From positions 706,073-770,072 of the forward strand of contig NZ_WEGH01000002.1 in NCBI RefSeq assembly GCF_009604375.1: a stretch of DNA of 64,000 nucleotides, read 5' to 3'. This DNA comes from Actinomadura macrotermitis. GTDB lineage: Bacteria > Actinomycetota > Actinomycetes > Streptosporangiales > Streptosporangiaceae. Shown here one piece after another: positions 19,165 through 26,957 of this stretch; position 1 is the first letter of the stretch, and the number at the start of each line of letters is the position of its first letter. The notes under the pieces were generated by a model that had not been told where the DNA came from, made no database searches, and saw nothing but the letters and a program-made list of their open reading frames with translations. A program made the translations under genes and the position numbers.

Positions 19165-19210
19165 GGGGCTTGAGCAGCAACCGAACGGCCAGTCACGTTA
19201 AGGAGCCCGG
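19165..19210 (+). repeat. 46-bp direct repeat, copy 1
   Basis: This segment beginning GGGGCTTGAGCAGCAACCG is repeated at 20728-20773 with two substitutions. Here the reverse strand carries stops, whereas copy 2 is open and reads as protein sequence (SLTRLAVRLLLKPR). Copy 1 is therefore a displaced fragment of the same gene remnant. Confidence 0.85.
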
Positions 19211-19237
19211 GGCCCGTCTTAGCGTGACTGGCCGTTC
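19183..19237. repeat. Perfect 15-bp inverted repeat
   Basis: GAACGGCCAGTCACG at 19183-19197 is followed after 25 bases by its exact reverse complement at 19223-19237. The left arm lies inside direct-repeat copy 1. No T-run follows, so it is not an ordinary terminator. It may be a rearrangement scar or a short mobile-element end. Confidence 0.7.
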
Positions 19238-19401
19238 CGATGCAGGCGGTGGTCTCGTAAGGGGCCTTCGGGGAGGCTAGGTGCAGCGCTTAGTGGTAGG
19301 TCGTGGTGTTTGTCTGAATTACATGACCTTGCCTCTTGCCGCGGCGGGACGTGCGGCTCGCCATCGCGACGGCACGGCAACAGCCGCGGCAGAATGGTGC
19401 G

Positions 19402-20217
19402 GTGGCGGATTCGAATCGACGTGACCTCGGCCGCGTGTTCAACGAGGTGCCAGAGCTCTACGATCGGGTTCGGCCGACATACCCCGACGAAATGTTCTCT
19501 GACCTCGTCTCCATCACGGGCATGGACGAGTGGTCGTCGGTGCTTGAGGTGGGCTGCGGTACCGGTCAGGCGACGCGCTCGCTGGCTGCGCTCCGATGCT
19601 CGGTGACCGCGATCGAGCCGGGTGCGGAAATGGCCGTACTCGCTCGCCAACGGCTCGCCGCCTTCCCCAGCGTCGAAGTCGAGACGTCGACGTTCGAGGA
19701 GTGGAACGACCGCGGTAGACGCTTCGATGTCCTCGTGGCCGCGTCAGCATGGCATTGGGTGGATCCATCGATTGGCTGGCAGCGAGCGCACGACATGCTC
19801 CGTCCCGGAGGTTGGATGGCGCTGCTCGGCAACATCGTTGTCCGCCGGCCAGGAGAGCCGGAGGTGTACGCCGAGACCGCCGATCTCTATGAGCGGTACT
19901 CCCCGGGGAACCCCGACTGGGGTCATCCGCCACTCGAGGATGACGTGCGCACCACCGACGAGGGTTGGGGACCGGTTGAGGATCCCGGCGACTTGTTCGG
20001 CCCAACGATCGTCCGCTGGTATCCGACCGTTCAGGCGTTCGACGGGAACGGTTTCGCCGATCTCCTTCGCTCGACGTCGCCGTTCCGAAGGCTTGACCAC
20101 GACGTCCGCGAGCCCCTGCTCGACGCCATCGCCGAGCGCATCCGCACACGGATGGGCGACCGAGCATCCCGCCGTTACCTGAGCGTTCTCCGTATCGGAC
20201 AGCGCGCCGGGCGGTAA
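19402..20217 (+). CDS. Class I SAM-dependent methyltransferase
   Basis: A 271-residue methyltransferase with SAM motif VLEVGCGTGQATRSLA, preceded by VFNEVPELYDRVRPTYP, then SAWHWVDPSIGW and MLRPGGWMALLGN. GTG 19402 matches the family's N-terminus. Its DNA is visibly less GC-rich and has less biased codon use than its neighbours, and it lies between two copies of a 46-bp repeat, both hints of horizontal gain. The substrate is unknown. It shares only general family features with the methyltransferase at 13 kb. Confidence 0.88.
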   Translation: MADSNRRDLGRVFNEVPELYDRVRPTYPDEMFSDLVSITGMDEWSSVLEVGCGTGQATRSLAALRCSVTAIEPGAEMAVLARQRLAAFPSVEVETSTFEEWNDRGRRFDVLVAASAWHWVDPSIGWQRAHDMLRPGGWMALLGNIVVRRPGEPEVYAETADLYERYSPGNPDWGHPPLEDDVRTTDEGWGPVEDPGDLFGPTIVRWYPTVQAFDGNGFADLLRSTSPFRRLDHDVREPLLDAIAERIRTRMGDRASRRYLSVLRIGQRAGR

Positions 20218-20785
20218 TGACCGGTCGGCGGGTCCGTGGACGCGGCCGAGCGGTACCTGGACTGATCGGCGGGCGGCGTCCCGCAAGTCGCCGGCCGGGC
20301 CGCCGCCGCCGGCGCGATCAGGTCGTCCAGCGCCTGGTGCAGCGGCTCGGCGCACATCACCGGCACCGGGACGCCCAGGGCGGCCGTCGCGTCCACGACG
20401 TCCTCCACCACGTCGAACAACTCGTCGGTGTCCGCCTCGGCCGTGCCGTCGTCGGCAGGCCCGTTCAGGGTTCGCGAGAGGCGGCCGAAGACCGGCGGCG
20501 CCTCGGCCGGCAGGGCCTTGGAAGGGAAGTAGGCCAGCAGGTCACGGGCGACCTCGATCAGCAGCACGGGCGCGTCGCCGGTCGCGATCTCCCGTGCCGC
20601 CTGCAGCCGCTCCAGGGCGGGCCAGAGCGGATGCAGCCGGCCGGCAGCATCCGGGCGGCGTGCTCGCCCAGGACGGCGTCGGCCGTGGCGAACACCTCGC
20701 CGACGTCCAGGCCGCGCTCCTCGCCTCGGGGCTTGAGCAGCAACCGGACGGCCAGTCGCGTTAAGGAGCCCGGCGGGACACGCCT
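20218..20785 (-). pseudogene. Frameshifted gene remnant
   Basis: Two reverse-strand frames together read as one protein. The upstream frame gives SLTRLAVRLLLKPR then VFATADAVLGEHAARML (about 20785-20650). The downstream frame continues LHPLWPALERLQAAREIATG and VLLIEVARDLLAYFPSKALP to about 20260. The shift lies near 20640-20650. No start codon or ribosome site precedes it, so it is also truncated at its 5' end. I do not recognise the family. Its 3' end runs into the methyltransferase gene. Confidence 0.6.
20728..20773 (+). repeat. 46-bp direct repeat, copy 2
   Basis: Second copy of the 19165-19210 sequence, with two substitutions. On the reverse strand it is an open part of the frameshifted remnant and is the likely parent copy. 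The two copies bracket about 1.5 kb containing the methyltransferase gene. Confidence 0.85.
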
Positions 20786-20897
20786 CGGGACAGGTGCGCT
20801 CCCTGACGTCGGCCTTGCCCACACCCAGAGAACCGTGCCTTGCAGGATGTCCGGCCTTCCGCTTTCCCGTGGCGGGAAGATCTCTCATCCTTAAGCC

Positions 20898-21488
20898 ATG
20901 GCCGCAGTCATGAGTCTGATCGGCGCGCTTGTGGGCGCCTTCATCGCCACTACCGGGCAACTCGCCATCACCCGTGCCACCCGACGCGACCGATGGGCCG
21001 ACAAGTTCCACCAGCGCTGCGCACAGATCTATGCGCTGGAACGCGAGTGTGACCTGGCCGTTGCCCACATCCTGAACGGCGAGGGCGCCGATCGTCTCGA
21101 CGCGTGGGACTTCGCCACCCGGCGCATCGCCGAGGCCGAGATCCTTCTGCTGACCGGCGACGTGGAGCTGACCCGCGCCTTGACCGACCTCACCACCGCC
21201 GGGGTCCGCCTCTCGGCGCAAGCCCGCGCAATGGCCGCCGGAGGCGGAGATCAGGACCAGGTCCAGGCACGGCGCGCCGAACACGCCCAAGCATTGATCC
21301 GCTTTGCTGAAGCCAGCCGTCGGGGGCTGGGAGTGGATTCCGTCCTGACCCGCAGACGCGCCAGGCGTCTGCTGCCGCCCACCCGCGAGAACGGTTCCTT
21401 GCCTCCTGCAGGATGGCCGATCGGGCCCACCGGAGGCAGCGGAGCCTTCCTTCCGGACCGCGCCCAAGGCGACCAGCAGGTCCGGTGA
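20898..21488 (+). CDS. Membrane-tethered helical protein of unknown function
   Basis: A 196-residue protein with one N-terminal hydrophobic helix (VMSLIGALVGAFIATTGQ), then a helical soluble region with RWADKFHQRCAQIYALERE and LLLTGDVELTRALTDL. The C-terminal 50 residues are Pro/Gly/Arg-rich and probably disordered. The pattern fits actinomycete proteins that tether a helical domain to the inner face of the membrane, but no named family was recognised. ATG 20898 or 20910 could be the start; neither has a clear ribosome site. Confidence 0.65.
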   Translation: MAAVMSLIGALVGAFIATTGQLAITRATRRDRWADKFHQRCAQIYALERECDLAVAHILNGEGADRLDAWDFATRRIAEAEILLLTGDVELTRALTDLTTAGVRLSAQARAMAAGGGDQDQVQARRAEHAQALIRFAEASRRGLGVDSVLTRRRARRLLPPTRENGSLPPAGWPIGPTGGSGAFLPDRAQGDQQVR

Positions 21489-21579
21489 CCGTCAACGCGC
21501 TGCGGCCGGCCGCGTCCGTCGACAGCGCATAGATCCGGTAAGGCGTTCAAAGTACTGCGAACTCCACGCCGAACGCCCT

Positions 21580-21601
21580 CTCAGGGTTCTCCCAGCCTTA
21601 G
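21580..21601 (+). promoter_or_regulatory. Candidate response-regulator direct repeat
   Basis: Two adjacent 11-base units, CTCAGGGTTCT and CCCAGCCTTAG, share CxCAGxxTT spacing typical of OmpR/PhoB-type binding sites. They lie about 40 bases before the gene that heads the two-component operon. Autoregulation is inferred. Confidence 0.4.
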
Positions 21602-21641
21602 CCGGGGGCTGTTGCCAGCCCGGCCGGGTTCACTGAGGAGC

Positions 21642-22088
21642 ATGAGAGCCAACAAGAAGATCGTCGCCGCCGGTGCCGCGGGGCTGCTCGGGCTCGGCCT
21701 GGCCACCGCCGTTCCCGCCCTCGCCGACCCGTCGCCGTCCCCCTCCGCGTCCGCCAAGGACCACCGCGAGCACCGCCGCCACCCCGGCATGCGCGCGATG
21801 CACGGCCTGCGCGGTGTGCACGGCGAGGCGACCGTGAAGCGCAAGGACGGCTTCCACGTCGTCGGCTGGCAGCGCGGCCAGATCACCGCCCTGTCCGGCG
21901 GCACGCTGACCGTGCACAGCGAGGACGGCACCGACTGGCAGTGGGCGGCCAACGCCCAGACCCGCGTCCGCAAGGACAAGGCGAAGGCGGACATGTCCGC
22001 GCTGGCCAAGGGTGACAAGGTGGTGGTATTCGGGGAGAACAACGGCGGTACCCGCACGGCGAAGGTCGTCCGGGTGACGCAGAAGTAG
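21642..22088 (+). CDS. Secreted DUF5666-like protein
   Basis: A 148-residue exported protein. A signal peptide (KKIVAAGAAGLLGLGLATAV, cleavage near ALA-DPS) is followed by a Ser/Pro and His/Arg-rich linker, then a small beta-barrel-like domain (GQITALSGGTLTVHSEDG through KGDKVVVFGENNGG) like DUF5666. GAGGAG lies immediately before ATG 21642. It is nine bases ahead of the response regulator in an apparent three-gene operon and may be the extracytoplasmic ligand or target of the kinase; that role is inferred. Confidence 0.85.
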   Translation: MRANKKIVAAGAAGLLGLGLATAVPALADPSPSPSASAKDHREHRRHPGMRAMHGLRGVHGEATVKRKDGFHVVGWQRGQITALSGGTLTVHSEDGTDWQWAANAQTRVRKDKAKADMSALAKGDKVVVFGENNGGTRTAKVVRVTQK

Positions 22089-22097
22089 CGGAGGCGC

Positions 22098-22793
22098 ATG
22101 AACGACGACCACCGGGTGCTCGTCGTGGACGACGAGGCCGGCATCCGGGACCTGATGTGCACGGCGCTGCGGTTCCACGGCTTCCGGCCGGTCACCGCGG
22201 GCACCGGCGCCGAGGCGCTGCGCGAGGCGGCGGCGCGGCGGCCCGACCTGGTGCTGCTCGATGTCATGCTGCCCGACATCGACGGGTTCGAGGTCTGCCG
22301 CCGGCTGCGCGCCGCCGGCGACGACGTCCCGGTGATCTTCCTGACGGCGCGGGACACCCCCTCCGACACCGTCACCGGCCTCACCCTCGGCGGCGACGAC
22401 TACGTCACCAAGCCGTTCTCCATCGAGGCGCTGATCGCCCGCGTCCGCGCGGTGCTGCGCCGCACCGCCCCGGCGGGCGGCGCGGCGCCGGCCGCGGGCG
22501 AGGTGCTGCGCAGCGGCGACCTGGAGCTGAACGAGGCCGACTGGACCGTGCGCCGGGCGGGCACCGAGGTGGACCTGTCCCCGACCGAGTTCCGCCTGCT
22601 GGCCCACCTGATGCGCAACGCCGGCCGGGTGCTCAGCCGGGCCCAGCTGCTGGAGGCGGTGTGGGGCTGGGACCAGCACGGCAGCCCGCAGGTGGTGGAG
22701 ACCTACATCAGCTACCTGCGCCGCAAGCTCGACCCGCTCGGGCCGCCGCTGATCCACACCCGCCGCGGCATCGGCTACATCCTGCGGCCATGA
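22098..22793 (+). CDS. OmpR-family response regulator
   Basis: This 231-residue protein has a receiver domain with acidic pair D11/D12, phospho-acceptor D55 in LLDVMLPDIDG, T83 and K105 in VTKPF. A winged-helix DNA-binding domain follows at about residues 135-230 (LSPTEFRLLAHLM, then VETYISYLRRKL). A GGAGG ribosome site lies just upstream. Its stop overlaps the kinase start as ATGA, so the pair is translationally coupled. It probably controls its own operon and some envelope function. Confidence 0.95.
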   Translation: MNDDHRVLVVDDEAGIRDLMCTALRFHGFRPVTAGTGAEALREAAARRPDLVLLDVMLPDIDGFEVCRRLRAAGDDVPVIFLTARDTPSDTVTGLTLGGDDYVTKPFSIEALIARVRAVLRRTAPAGGAAPAAGEVLRSGDLELNEADWTVRRAGTEVDLSPTEFRLLAHLMRNAGRVLSRAQLLEAVWGWDQHGSPQVVETYISYLRRKLDPLGPPLIHTRRGIGYILRP

Positions 22794-24151
22794 CGCTCAA
22801 CGCCCGGCTGCTCACCGGCCTGCTGTCGGTCACCCTCGCCGGCCTCCTGGTGATGGGCGCGGTGAGCGGCCTGGTGCTGCACGGCTACCTGATGCACCGG
22901 GTGGACGGCCAGCTCCAGGCCACCCGCGACCGCGCCGTGCCGCGGCTGCTGCGGCCCGGCCTGCCCGAGCAGGGCGTGGCGCCGGCGCGGTTCGTCGTCG
23001 CGCACGTCACGGCGGCGGGGCAGGTCCGCATCCTCAGCGGCCCCGACCCGGACCCGTCGCGGGCCGCGGCCGAGCTGCGGGAGCTCGGGCCGGGCGCGCT
23101 GGCCGAACGCGCGGCGAGCCTGGAGCCGTTCTCGCTGCCGGGCCTGCGCGCCGTCGCCCGCGCGGGCCGCAACGGCAACACCATCGTGGTGGCGGCGCCG
23201 CTGGACGAGGTCCGCGCCGCCGTCCGCAACCTGGTCCTCACCGAGCTGATCACCGCGCTGGTGCTGCTCGCCGTCCTCGCCCTGGTCGGCCGGCACCTGA
23301 TCCGGCGCGGCCTGCTGCCGCTGGACCGGATGGCGGCGACCGCGCACGCCATCACCGCGGGCGGCGACCTGCGCGCCCGCATGCCGTCCGGTCCCGGCGC
23401 GCGCACCGAGACGGGCCGGCTCGCCGCCGCCATCAACGTCATGCTGGACCGGATCGAGCAGGCGTTCTGGGCGCGCAGCCGCTCGGAGGCGCGGGTCCGC
23501 GAGTTCGCCGCCGACGCCTCGCACGAGCTGCGCACGCCGCTGACGACCATCCAGGGCTACGCCGAGCTGTACCGGCACGGCGCGCTCGGCCCGGCCGAGC
23601 TGCCCGCGGCGATGGCCCGCATCGAGGCCGAGGCGCAGCGGATGAACAGCCTGGTCACCGACCTTCTGGAGCTGGCCCGGCTGGACCGCGAGGCGACCTT
23701 GGACCCCGCCGCCGTCGACCTGGTCGCGCTGGCCCGCGAGGCCGTCCGGGACGCCGGGGCGGCCGGTCCGGCGCCGTTCGCCCTGGACGCCCCGGACGCG
23801 CTGGTCGCCACCGTCGACGAGGCGCGCGTCCGGCAGGTCCTGGCGAACCTGCTGGCCAACGTGCGGACGCACACGCCGCCCGGCACGCCCGCGACCGTCC
23901 GGCTGTACCGCGCGCCGGACGCGGTCGTCATCGAGGTGGCCGACGAGGGTCCCGGCATGCCGCCGGACGACGCCGCCCGCGCGTTCGAGCGGTTCCACCG
24001 CGCCGGCCGGGCCTCCGGATCGCCGGGCGCGGGTCTCGGGCTGCCCATCGTCGCCGCGATCGCCGCGGCCCACAACGGGCGTGCCGAGCTGCTGTCCGCG
24101 CCGGGCAAGGGCACGACGGTCCGGGTCACGCTTCCTCAGGCGACGTCGTAG
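22790..24151 (+). CDS. Sensor histidine kinase
   Basis: A 453-residue membrane kinase. A first membrane helix (LLTGLLSVTLAGLLVMGAV) and a second near residue 145-165 (LITALVLLAVLALVG) enclose an extracytoplasmic sensor of about 110 residues. Next are a HAMP domain, the dimerisation helix with phospho-acceptor H245 in SHELRTPL, and the ATP-binding domain with an NLLAN N-box, DEGPGMP and GAGLGLPIV. Its start overlaps the response regulator stop. The last 16 bases overlap the convergent macro-domain gene. Confidence 0.95.
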   Translation: MTLNARLLTGLLSVTLAGLLVMGAVSGLVLHGYLMHRVDGQLQATRDRAVPRLLRPGLPEQGVAPARFVVAHVTAAGQVRILSGPDPDPSRAAAELRELGPGALAERAASLEPFSLPGLRAVARAGRNGNTIVVAAPLDEVRAAVRNLVLTELITALVLLAVLALVGRHLIRRGLLPLDRMAATAHAITAGGDLRARMPSGPGARTETGRLAAAINVMLDRIEQAFWARSRSEARVREFAADASHELRTPLTTIQGYAELYRHGALGPAELPAAMARIEAEAQRMNSLVTDLLELARLDREATLDPAAVDLVALAREAVRDAGAAGPAPFALDAPDALVATVDEARVRQVLANLLANVRTHTPPGTPATVRLYRAPDAVVIEVADEGPGMPPDDAARAFERFHRAGRASGSPGAGLGLPIVAAIAAAHNGRAELLSAPGKGTTVRVTLPQATS

Positions 24152-24606
24152 ACGGTCACCTGGACGTCGCGCGCGGTCAGGTTCCGTTCGACGAGCGGTT
24201 CGACCAGCTCCCACCGGCCGCCCGCCAGCCCGCACCCGATGCGCGGCATGTGCACGCTCGCCCCGAGTTCGAGGGCCTTGTCACCGAGCGCGGCCAGGCA
24301 CGTGTCGAGGGCGTCGTAGCGGATCGGCACGCCCTTGCTGCCGCGTTTGGTGCCCCGCTGCCCGATCATGTTCGCGACCCAGGTGTACCGGTCGACCTGC
24401 ACGAACTGCACCGCGCCGAGCGCGAAGCCGTCGCGGGAGCGCCGCCAGGCCCGGTAGGCGCGCTCGGGCTCGTCCCAGCGCCGTGACAGCGCCAGGACGA
24501 AGCCCTTGCCCCAGCCGCCCAGGTCGTTGCAGACATGGGCGATGATCTTCACGCCCTTCGCCTGCGGGCTGGTGGCGTCGCCCTGGATGTAGCGGATGCT
24601 CCCCAT
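24136..24606 (-). CDS. Macro-domain protein
   Basis: A 156-residue single macro domain, related to Poa1p/ADP-ribose-1''-phosphate phosphatase types. It begins IRYIQGDAT, followed by IIAHVCNDLGGWGKGF in the ligand loop and a later MPRIGCGLAGGRWE loop. Such proteins bind or hydrolyse ADP-ribose derivatives in the cytosol. ATG 24606 starts right before the domain; ATG 24636 would add ten residues. It overlaps the end of the histidine kinase gene and has no linked ADP-ribosyltransferase in view. Confidence 0.88.
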   Translation of the reverse strand: MGSIRYIQGDATSPQAKGVKIIAHVCNDLGGWGKGFVLALSRRWDEPERAYRAWRRSRDGFALGAVQFVQVDRYTWVANMIGQRGTKRGSKGVPIRYDALDTCLAALGDKALELGASVHMPRIGCGLAGGRWELVEPLVERNLTARDVQVTVYDVA

Positions 24607-24646
24607 GGCGCCGACCTTAAAGATCGACTCGGACATCCGCCACGGA

Positions 24647-25516
24647 TTAACCGAGGGCCCGGCCGAGGAAGTCGCGGATCAGCGCGGCGATCTCGGGGCC
24701 GTGGGTCTCCAGGGCGAAGTGCCCGGCGTCCAGCAGGTGGATCTCGGCGTCGGGCAGGTCGCGGGCGAACGCGCGCGCCCCGGCCGGGCCGAAGATCTCG
24801 TCGTGCTCGCCCCAGGCGACCAGCACCGGCGGCCGGTGCGTGCGGAAGTACTCCTGGAACGCGGGGTAGCCGTCCAGGTTGAACTGGTAGTCCCAGAAGA
24901 GCTGGAGCTGGGCCTCCTTGGAGCCGGGGCGGTCCAGGTAGGCCTGGTCGAGCGTCCAGGTGTCGGGGTTCAGCCGGTCCAGGCGGTCCTTGGGGACGCC
25001 GTGCTCGTACTGCCAGCGGGTGGCCGCGGGCTCCAGCAGCCCGCGGACGTCCGCCTCGTTGGCGGCGCGGTCCTTGGCGTGCGCGAACAGCACGTCCCAG
25101 AACGGGGTGAACCCCTCCAGGTAGGCGTTGCCGCTCTGGCTGATGATCGCCGTCACCCGGTCGGGGTGGCGGGAGGCGATGCGCAGCCCGATCGGCGCCC
25201 CGTAGTCCTGGACGTAGAGCGCGAAGCGGTCCAGGCCGAGGGCGTCCAGCAGGCCGAGCGTGATCTCGGTGAGGCGCTCGAAGGAGTAGTCGAAGTCGGC
25301 CACCGAGGGGGCCGCCGACTGCCCGAAGCCGATGTGGTCGGGGGCGATCAGGTGGTACTCGCCGCCGAGGTCGGCCAGCAGGCCGCGGAACATCGCCGAG
25401 CTGGTGGGGAAGCCGTGCAGCAGGACCAGCGTGGGGCGGGCGGGGTCGCCGGCCTCCCGGTAGAAGACGCGCTGCCCCTGGATCCCGATGGTGCGGTGGT
25501 GGACGACGGCGGTCAT
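24647..25516 (-). CDS. Alpha/beta hydrolase with Asp nucleophile
   Basis: This 289-residue hydrolase has an oxyanion segment VLLHGFPTSSAMF and a nucleophile elbow YVQDYGAPIG. Asp104 in place of Ser indicates a haloalkane dehalogenase or epoxide hydrolase mechanism. The catalytic acid region is WGEHDEIFGP and the His lies in LDAGHFALETHG. The substrate is unknown. It is divergent from a CGNR-type regulator, and the gap carries inverted repeats, so it is probably the target of that regulator. Confidence 0.92.
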   Translation of the reverse strand: MTAVVHHRTIGIQGQRVFYREAGDPARPTLVLLHGFPTSSAMFRGLLADLGGEYHLIAPDHIGFGQSAAPSVADFDYSFERLTEITLGLLDALGLDRFALYVQDYGAPIGLRIASRHPDRVTAIISQSGNAYLEGFTPFWDVLFAHAKDRAANEADVRGLLEPAATRWQYEHGVPKDRLDRLNPDTWTLDQAYLDRPGSKEAQLQLFWDYQFNLDGYPAFQEYFRTHRPPVLVAWGEHDEIFGPAGARAFARDLPDAEIHLLDAGHFALETHGPEIAALIRDFLGRALG

Positions 25517-25530
25517 GGCGGACCTTCTCT

Positions 25531-25608
25531 CTAACCGATGAATCTCGCTTGAATGGTTAGAACATAGATCAACGCGACCTAACCCGTCAAAGGTTGTTCA
25601 TCAGTTAG
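25531..25608. promoter_or_regulatory. Paired inverted repeats, candidate operator
   Basis: Outer arms CTAACCGATGAA (25531-25542) and TTCATCAGTTAG (25597-25608) match as an inverted repeat with one mismatch. Inner arms GGTTAG (25555-25560) and CTAACC (25579-25584) match perfectly. All four share the TAAC/GTTA core, so two dimers of one regulator could bind between the hydrolase and CGNR genes. Confidence 0.65.
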
Positions 25609-25617
25609 ACTGTGCCG

Positions 25618-26124
25618 GTGATCACAAGACCGCTCACCGGCGAGCCGCTCCCGTTGGACCTGGTGAACACCCGCTGGCCCGCCCAGGGCGGCTGGATCGA
25701 CGCGCTGGAGGACTGGCACGCCGAGCACGCGGCGGCGCTCGGCGGCACGACCGGACTGGAGCAGCTGCGCGCCGCGCGGCAGGCGATCCGGCGCGCGTTG
25801 GAGGAGAAGGAGTACGACGAGCTCAACGCCGTGCTCGCGCACGGCCGCGTCCGGCTGGAAATGACCGGCGACGGGCCGGTCGAGACGCCCGAGGTCGACG
25901 ACGAGGCGTGGCGCGGCGCGTGGCTCGCCGCGCGCGCGTTCGCCGAGCTCGTGCGGGATGCGCCGCCCGGCCGGATCCGCGACTGCGAGGCGCCGGACTG
26001 CATCCTGTGGTTCCTCGACGTCTCGCGGAACGGCCGGCGGCGCTGGTGCTCGATGAGCGGCTGCGGCAACCGCGCCAAGGCCCGCGCGCACTACGCGCGG
26101 GCCCTGGGCGGCCAGGCGCCGTGA
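25618..26124 (+). CDS. CGNR zinc-finger regulator (ABATE domain)
   Basis: About 168 residues. An N-terminal stress-induced ABATE-like region (GEPLPLDLVNTRW, helices to about residue 110) is followed by the zinc finger CEAPDCILWFLD through CSMSGCGNRAKAR, the CGNR signature. These are probable DNA-binding transcription factors. GTG 25618 or GTG 25612 starts the frame with no ribosome site, so the mRNA may be leaderless. The nearby inverted repeats and the divergent hydrolase suggest it regulates both. Confidence 0.88.
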   Translation: MITRPLTGEPLPLDLVNTRWPAQGGWIDALEDWHAEHAAALGGTTGLEQLRAARQAIRRALEEKEYDELNAVLAHGRVRLEMTGDGPVETPEVDDEAWRGAWLAARAFAELVRDAPPGRIRDCEAPDCILWFLDVSRNGRRRWCSMSGCGNRAKARAHYARALGGQAP

Positions 26125-26892
26125 CTACCCGGGCACGGCCTCGCCCGGCAGCACGGTCGGCGCGGCCGACGGCACCGTCCGCAGCGATCTGACCTGCGCC
26201 GACGACCCGTCGGCGACGAGGATCGAGCGGTCGGGGACGGTGGTCCAGTCGTCGGCGTCGTCCTGCGGCTCGCTCGCGACCATCACCCCGTCGCTCTCCT
26301 GGCGGTAGCAGAGGGTCTCCGCCCAGGTCGTCGCGACGGCCTGCGTCCCGTCGGTGGCCAGCATGTTCAGGCACGCGTTCGGGTCGAGCCCGACGACGTC
26401 GTACAGCAGCCCCTCGACCGTCTCGGCGAGCGGGCGGCCCTGCTCCAGCCGCTGCCAGAGCAGCGCCGCCAGGAACGCCGAGTCGCACGTCGACTCGGGC
26501 TCGCGGCCCGCCTCCAGCAGCACGCCGGTCTTGCCGACGTTCAGGTGCCCGTTCAGGCTGAGCAGGATCTCGCCGTCGGTGAACGGCGCGTTCGCGGTCT
26601 CCTCGATCGGCATGCCGGGGCTGGCCGCGCGGGCCGCGCCGAGGACGCAGCCCGCGGAGACCTCACGGGCGAACGCCGGGAACTCCGCGTCCTCCCAGAT
26701 CGGCGTGGTGGTGCGGAACACCCTGGTCCCGCCCCCGGGCGGATGCCACCCGGCGCCGAAACCGTCCTTGTTGACCAGGCCGATCTGCTGCCAGCGCGGC
26801 AGCCTGGCCTGTTCGGGCAGTCCGTAGCTCGGCTCGAAGAACAGGGCGTGCAGCGTCCTGGGCGCGCCGACCCAGGCGAAATGACGGCACAT
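26125..26892 (-). CDS. Class II glutamine amidotransferase, EgtC-like
   Basis: This 255-residue Ntn-hydrolase starts MCRHFAWVG, with Cys2 as N-terminal nucleophile, and contains LVNKDGFGAGWH and LSLNGHLNVG, matching the EgtC/YafJ group. EgtC removes glutamate from gamma-glutamyl-hercynylcysteine sulfoxide in ergothioneine synthesis, but no egtB, egtD or egtE is in this window. It follows, at 65 bases, an AsnO-like amidotransferase and a GCS2/ATP-grasp ligase on the same strand, so it more likely cleaves a gamma-glutamyl or amide intermediate of that pathway. Its stop abuts the end of the CGNR gene. Confidence 0.85.
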   Translation of the reverse strand: MCRHFAWVGAPRTLHALFFEPSYGLPEQARLPRWQQIGLVNKDGFGAGWHPPGGGTRVFRTTTPIWEDAEFPAFAREVSAGCVLGAARAASPGMPIEETANAPFTDGEILLSLNGHLNVGKTGVLLEAGREPESTCDSAFLAALLWQRLEQGRPLAETVEGLLYDVVGLDPNACLNMLATDGTQAVATTWAETLCYRQESDGVMVASEPQDDADDWTTVPDRSILVADGSSAQVRSLRTVPSAAPTVLPGEAVPG

Positions 26893-26957
26893 CTAGGCAG
26901 GGCTCCCCTTCGTTGCGGTCTGGACGTCGCCGAGGTCGTTCCCGGCGTTCGTCCCAC

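Noticed and set aside
19183..19237. Intrinsic terminator
   Set aside because: The stem is perfect but the loop is 25 bases and no T-run follows.
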